Shown piece by piece: positions 21,401 through 24,637 of a stretch of 24,637 nucleotides of DNA. Made by a program: the position numbers and the translations under genes. Location: positions 1 through 24,637 of the forward strand of contig JAZROQ010000065.1 in assembly GCA_045648765.1 (NCBI GenBank), read 5' to 3'. How positions within the stretch are numbered: position 1 is the stretch's first letter; each line of letters starts with the position of its first letter. The stretch is from RGIG3009 sp045648765. GTDB taxonomy: Bacteria > Bacillota > Clostridia > Oscillospirales > Acutalibacteraceae. The notes beneath the pieces are model-generated. The model was not told the DNA's origin and made no database searches. It was given only the letters and a program-made list of their open reading frames with translations.

Positions 21401-21429
21401 ATTATAACAAATTTTTTTAAAAAAGGAAA
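21401..21429 (-). promoter_or_regulatory. Probable galK promoter with extended -10
   Basis: On the minus strand TGTTATAAT gives an extended -10 (TATAAT at 21406-21401). The corresponding -35 position (TTTCCT, 21429-21424) is poor. A weak -35 with a good -10 suits a promoter that needs an activator such as the adjacent AraC protein. Confidence 0.5.
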
Positions 21430-21450
21430 GCCTAACTTTTTCCGTCGGTA

Positions 21451-21479
21451 TGGACAAATGTTGCAGACTGTGCTACGAT
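21451..21479 (+). promoter_or_regulatory. Probable promoter of the AraC regulator gene
   Basis: TGGACA (21451-21456), a 17-nt spacer and TACGAT (21474-21479). It is a moderate match to sigma-A, in the 131-base gap shared with galK. Confidence 0.45.
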
Positions 21480-21501
21480 GTTTAATGAGAGGGGCAAAAT
21501 C

Positions 21502-22323
21502 ATGGACGAAAATAAACACTCTTTTAAAGATACATTAAAAGAAAATTTGGCATTGTCGGTGTACAATACCGGTTATCAGCGGTGCGAGGGCGGTTATCAA
21601 TGGGGCCCTGCCTTGCGCGACCATTATCTGCTTCATTATGTGCATTCCGGCAAAGGCAGGTACGTGTTTGAAAAAAACACGTATCAACTTTCAGCGGGTG
21701 ATGTGTTTTTGGTATTCCCCTCCACTTTGGTATCGTACACAGCAGATGAAAAAGACCCATGGGAATATTATTGGGTCGGTTTCAACGGCACCGAAGCACG
21801 CCGCTTGCTCAAAGAAACAAGTTTTTCCACAGACTGTCCGGTCCTTCATTTTGATTGCGCCGAAAAGCTCACGCAGCACCTTGCGGATATTTACCGCTGC
21901 CGTGGTAACACGCCGATGTCGGAAGCACAAATGGTGGGATATTTGTATTTGCTGTTTGGCGAACTGATAGACAAAACAGGGCAGGGAAATATCGCTTTTG
22001 GTATGCAAGAATATGTCGGTCAGGCATTACGGTATATCCAGCACAACTATGCTGCACCCATTCAAATCGGACACATAGCGGATTATGTGGGTGTCAGCCG
22101 CAGTCAACTGTATCGTGCTTTTATGGACAGTTTAGGATTATCCCCCCATACTTTTCTGAAACGGTATCGCATCAATGAAGCATGCGCTTTGTTGCAACGC
22201 CCGTCTTTGACAGTAAGCGAGGTGGCAAACTCCGTAGGGTTTGGTGATGCGCTCTATTTTTCCCGTGTGTTTCGTGAAATCAAGGGGATACCCCCTTCGG
22301 AATATCAGCGAAGATGCAAATAA
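21502..22323 (+). CDS. AraC-family transcriptional regulator (cupin sensor plus HTH)
   Basis: A 273-residue regulator starting at ATG 21502, with AGAGGGG upstream. The N-terminal half (about 20-160) is an AraC-type cupin sensor domain: HYLLHYVHSGKGRYVFEKNT, then LSAGDVFLVFPSTLVSYTAD, then PWEYYWVGFNG. The C-terminal 100 residues contain two helix-turn-helix units, IGHIADYVGVSRSQLYRAF and VSEVANSVGFGDALYFSRVF, followed by GIPPSEYQRR. The PWEYYWVGFNG pattern is typical of the MsmR/RafR-like group that activates alpha-galactoside and other sugar uptake genes in Firmicutes. Divergence from galK supports a role in galactose or galactoside use. The inducer is not known. Confidence 0.9.
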   Translation: MDENKHSFKDTLKENLALSVYNTGYQRCEGGYQWGPALRDHYLLHYVHSGKGRYVFEKNTYQLSAGDVFLVFPSTLVSYTADEKDPWEYYWVGFNGTEARRLLKETSFSTDCPVLHFDCAEKLTQHLADIYRCRGNTPMSEAQMVGYLYLLFGELIDKTGQGNIAFGMQEYVGQALRYIQHNYAAPIQIGHIADYVGVSRSQLYRAFMDSLGLSPHTFLKRYRINEACALLQRPSLTVSEVANSVGFGDALYFSRVFREIKGIPPSEYQRRCK

Positions 22324-22366
22324 AAAAAGCGAGCCGATATTGTACAATATCGGCTCGTTCTTTTTT
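22324..22366. terminator. Bidirectional intrinsic terminator between the AraC gene and the ABC transporter gene
   Basis: A perfect 28-base palindrome at 22330-22357 (14 bases per arm), with seven A on the left and T-rich sequence on the right. It overlaps the stop codon of the ABC gene and serves both converging transcripts. Confidence 0.9.
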
Positions 22367-24637
22367 ATTCACTGCGTAAGGCTTCCACAGGGTCTTTGTT
22401 TGCGGCAACGCGCGAGGGAATCAAACCGGCAATAAACGTAAGCAACATGCTCACTATCACCAGTATGATAGCACCGCCGACAGGCAACACGGCAACGTTG
22501 GGGATGTTTGTCAGCGGATAAATAATCGCATTGGCAAGCATCACTAAAAGCAACGTAACCCCGATGCCCAAAGCACCTGCGGCAAATCCCACAATAAGCG
22601 TTTCGGCGTTGAACACGCGGGAAATATCGCGCTTGGAAGCGCCCATTGCACGCAAAATGCCAATTTCTTTGGTGCGCTCCAACACCGAAATATAGGTGAT
22701 AATCCCAATCATAATCGAGGATACCACCAACGAAATCGCCACAAACGCAATCAAAATAATGCTGATAGCATTAATAATGGTGGTAACCGACGACATCATA
22801 AGTCCCACATAATCGGTGTAGGTGATTTGATTTTTCTCTTCCACACTTTCGTTGTATGCGGTAATATGGTCGGCAATTTCTTCTTTTGCGGCAAAATCCT
22901 TGGCATAAATGTTAATGGTGCTGGGTTCGTCCAACGAAGAAACCCCAAGCAACGTCAAATTTCCCTCATACGTAGCGGTGGAAGAAGGATTCATTTGTTT
23001 GGCAAACAACTCCACAATTTGTTGCTCGGTCATACCTTGCATTTGCATTTGTTGCAACGAAGCACCATATTGCGCTTGTTCTGCGGGCGGCAAGGTGGCA
23101 AGATACGCTCTGACATCGTCCATGGTATAAGTGGGGGCATCTTCGGTGCTAAACGGCAATTTGGTGAACACGTCAACCGTTTGGTCGGCTTGTTGCGCTT
23201 TAACGATTTCACTGTCGTTTACACGGTTTACCAGCTCTTTCATCAAATTGGAACGATACCCAATGGCACCCGCCGTCGCCATCACTTTGGCATCTTGTGA
23301 TGGGCGCAAAATACCCACCACTTTCAGTTCAATAGCGTTGTTAAGTTGCGAAAGCAAGAAAACGTCGTCTTTTGAACGATCGGACCACGTGCCGTTTTTG
23401 TTTTTCGAAAAATAATCGGTGTTAAGCAGTAACTTGTACCGTAGTTTTAACAACTCATCGTAGCCGTAATGCGAAATCGGTTGTTTGGGGATTTCTTCAC
23501 CTTTGGTGGCGGCCGTAAACACGTCTTTTAGGTCGGCGGCATCCAACATACCCAGCGCATAAGCGGTGTAGTCGCTGATCTCGTTGTTTTCATCCACCAT
23601 CAGTACGACTTCGTTGTACTGTGTCGGCATATGCCCTGCAATGACATCGTATTGTGATTTAAGTAACTCTTCGTTTTCCAGCAACTCTTGCCAAACCCCG
23701 CTGTTCATCATACCCATAGCGGGAGAACCCGAAAGGGGAGAGGTGGAGTCGGTTTGCGGGGTGGGCATACCCATTTTATCAAACACTTGTGAGGGATTTA
23801 CCTGGTAAATGCCGTCGGAGGTATCCGCGCGGTAAATGTTCATTTGTGTAGAATACACATATTGAATCGCATTGCAAAGCGGTGCAATGGGACTGTCCTC
23901 TTTTTCCAAATACGCTTTAAAATCCTTGAGGTTGTTGGTGGTCATACCGGACAACATGGTTTCGATCATACCGGTCATAATGTTGTTGGTATAAATTTGT
24001 TCGGTATCCGCATGGTCGGTTTTTTCAGCATTCCCCATAATCGAGGTAATCATGTCGTTAACGTCTACCGATGTTTCTTCCAACGTCAGCGGATAGCTCG
24101 AAAGCGTGTCTTCTTCCACTTTGCTGATATATTGCCGCAAACCGGTAGAAAGTGACAAAATCAGCGCAATGCCGATAATGCCGATACTTCCCGCAAACGA
24201 CGTCATAAACGTGCGGGCTTTTTTGGTCATTAAGTTGTTGAGCGACAACGTAAGCGCCGTAAAAAACGACATCGACGGTTTGCGCTGTTTTTTCTTTTTC
24301 GGTGTGGGTTCTTCCACCGTTTCTTCGGGGGCATAGGGGTTGGAATCGTCAACCACACGCCCATCCAACAACTTGATGATCCGCGTGGAATACTGCTCGG
24401 CAAGTTCGGGATTGTGTGTTACCATGATTACCAGCTTGTCTTGTGCAATTTCTTTGAGCAGTTCCATAATTTGCACGCTGGTTTCACTGTCCAAAGCGCC
24501 GGTTGGTTCGTCTGCCAACAAAATATCGGGGTTGTTAATCAGTGCGCGAGCAATTGCCACACATTGCATTTGCCCACCGGACATTTGATTGGGGTTTTTA
24601 TGTAATTGGTCACCGAGCCCCTCTTTTTTTAGCACTT
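22365..24637 (-). CDS. MacB-like ABC transporter, ATPase-permease fusion (5' end outside the window)
   Basis: The frame stays open to the right edge, so about 757 residues of a longer protein are visible. They begin in the ATPase domain after Walker A: signature motif MSGGQMQCVAIARAL, Walker B DILLADEPTGALDSE and the H-loop MVTHN. A linker rich in E, P and K follows (EETVEEPTPKKKKQRKP). The permease part starts with a helix SFAGSIGIIGIALILSLSTG and carries a large extracytoplasmic region of about 430 residues. The C-terminus is an FtsX-type three-helix domain (SLVVSSIMIGIITYISVLER, then KEIGILRAMGASKRDI). Ends in DPVEALRSE. This domain order is that of the MacB-type mechanotransmitters that act in efflux, lipoprotein or cell-envelope stress functions. 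Substrate unknown. The signature has Cys where most relatives have Arg (GGQMQR). Confidence 0.88.
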   Translation of the reverse strand, partial: VLKKEGLGDQLHKNPNQMSGGQMQCVAIARALINNPDILLADEPTGALDSETSVQIMELLKEIAQDKLVIMVTHNPELAEQYSTRIIKLLDGRVVDDSNPYAPEETVEEPTPKKKKQRKPSMSFFTALTLSLNNLMTKKARTFMTSFAGSIGIIGIALILSLSTGLRQYISKVEEDTLSSYPLTLEETSVDVNDMITSIMGNAEKTDHADTEQIYTNNIMTGMIETMLSGMTTNNLKDFKAYLEKEDSPIAPLCNAIQYVYSTQMNIYRADTSDGIYQVNPSQVFDKMGMPTPQTDSTSPLSGSPAMGMMNSGVWQELLENEELLKSQYDVIAGHMPTQYNEVVLMVDENNEISDYTAYALGMLDAADLKDVFTAATKGEEIPKQPISHYGYDELLKLRYKLLLNTDYFSKNKNGTWSDRSKDDVFLLSQLNNAIELKVVGILRPSQDAKVMATAGAIGYRSNLMKELVNRVNDSEIVKAQQADQTVDVFTKLPFSTEDAPTYTMDDVRAYLATLPPAEQAQYGASLQQMQMQGMTEQQIVELFAKQMNPSSTATYEGNLTLLGVSSLDEPSTINIYAKDFAAKEEIADHITAYNESVEEKNQITYTDYVGLMMSSVTTIINAISIILIAFVAISLVVSSIMIGIITYISVLERTKEIGILRAMGASKRDISRVFNAETLIVGFAAGALGIGVTLLLVMLANAIIYPLTNIPNVAVLPVGGAIILVIVSMLLTFIAGLIPSRVAANKDPVEALRSE

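Overview
The window looks like a chromosomal segment of a spore-forming Clostridia bacterium, probably of the Oscillospiraceae/Ruminococcaceae type. This is inferred from gene content. There are Firmicutes-specific small genes (ylxM, a yqzL-like gene, khpA), an HPr with both His15 and Ser46, sporulation genes (yqfC, yqfD, ylbJ-like), strong AGGAGG ribosome-binding sites and consensus sigma-A promoters. No rRNA, tRNA, CRISPR array, transposase or prophage gene was seen. Most of it is ordinary core genome in tightly packed operons.

Layout. Bases 1-7202 run on the minus strand. Read in transcription order they are a strong promoter and a structured RNA region (7202-6843), then ylxM-ffh-rpsP-khpA-rimM-trmD (signal recognition particle, ribosome assembly and tRNA modification). 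A separately promoted ptsH-uvrC pair follows, then a small membrane protein and the start of nnrD, which runs off the left edge. Bases 7220-8537 (minus) hold a small cysteine-rich protein and a YlbJ-like sporulation membrane protein. Bases 8626-16321 (plus) hold yqfC-yqfD-phoH-ybeY-dgkA-era-yqzL-recO-mutS2, resembling the Bacillus yqfC-to-recO cluster but without yqfF/pgpH and cdd, followed by a HAD phosphatase at 16329-17030.

Bases 17031-24637 are more accessory. They hold an AT-richer MATE efflux pump behind a long leader that looks like a transcription attenuator, a YgjV-like membrane protein, a divergent DeoR regulator, galactokinase with a divergent AraC regulator, and the 3' part of a MacB-like ABC transporter fusion. 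Perfect hairpin terminators separate the convergent units.

The two most interesting signals are non-coding. (1) At 6843-7202 (minus) a perfect TTGACA-17-TATAAT promoter is followed by about 320 nt whose ends pair in a roughly 31-bp closing stem. All four non-Watson-Crick positions are G.U only in the minus-strand RNA, and the stem runs straight into a U-tract. (2) The MATE leader at 18392-18635 has a strong promoter, a 9-bp hairpin, an intrinsic terminator, and an upstream segment that can pair perfectly with 7 nt of the terminator's 5' arm. A third pattern is three intrinsic terminators placed directly against the Shine-Dalgarno of the next gene (nnrD, uvrC, rimM), leaving no room for a promoter between them.
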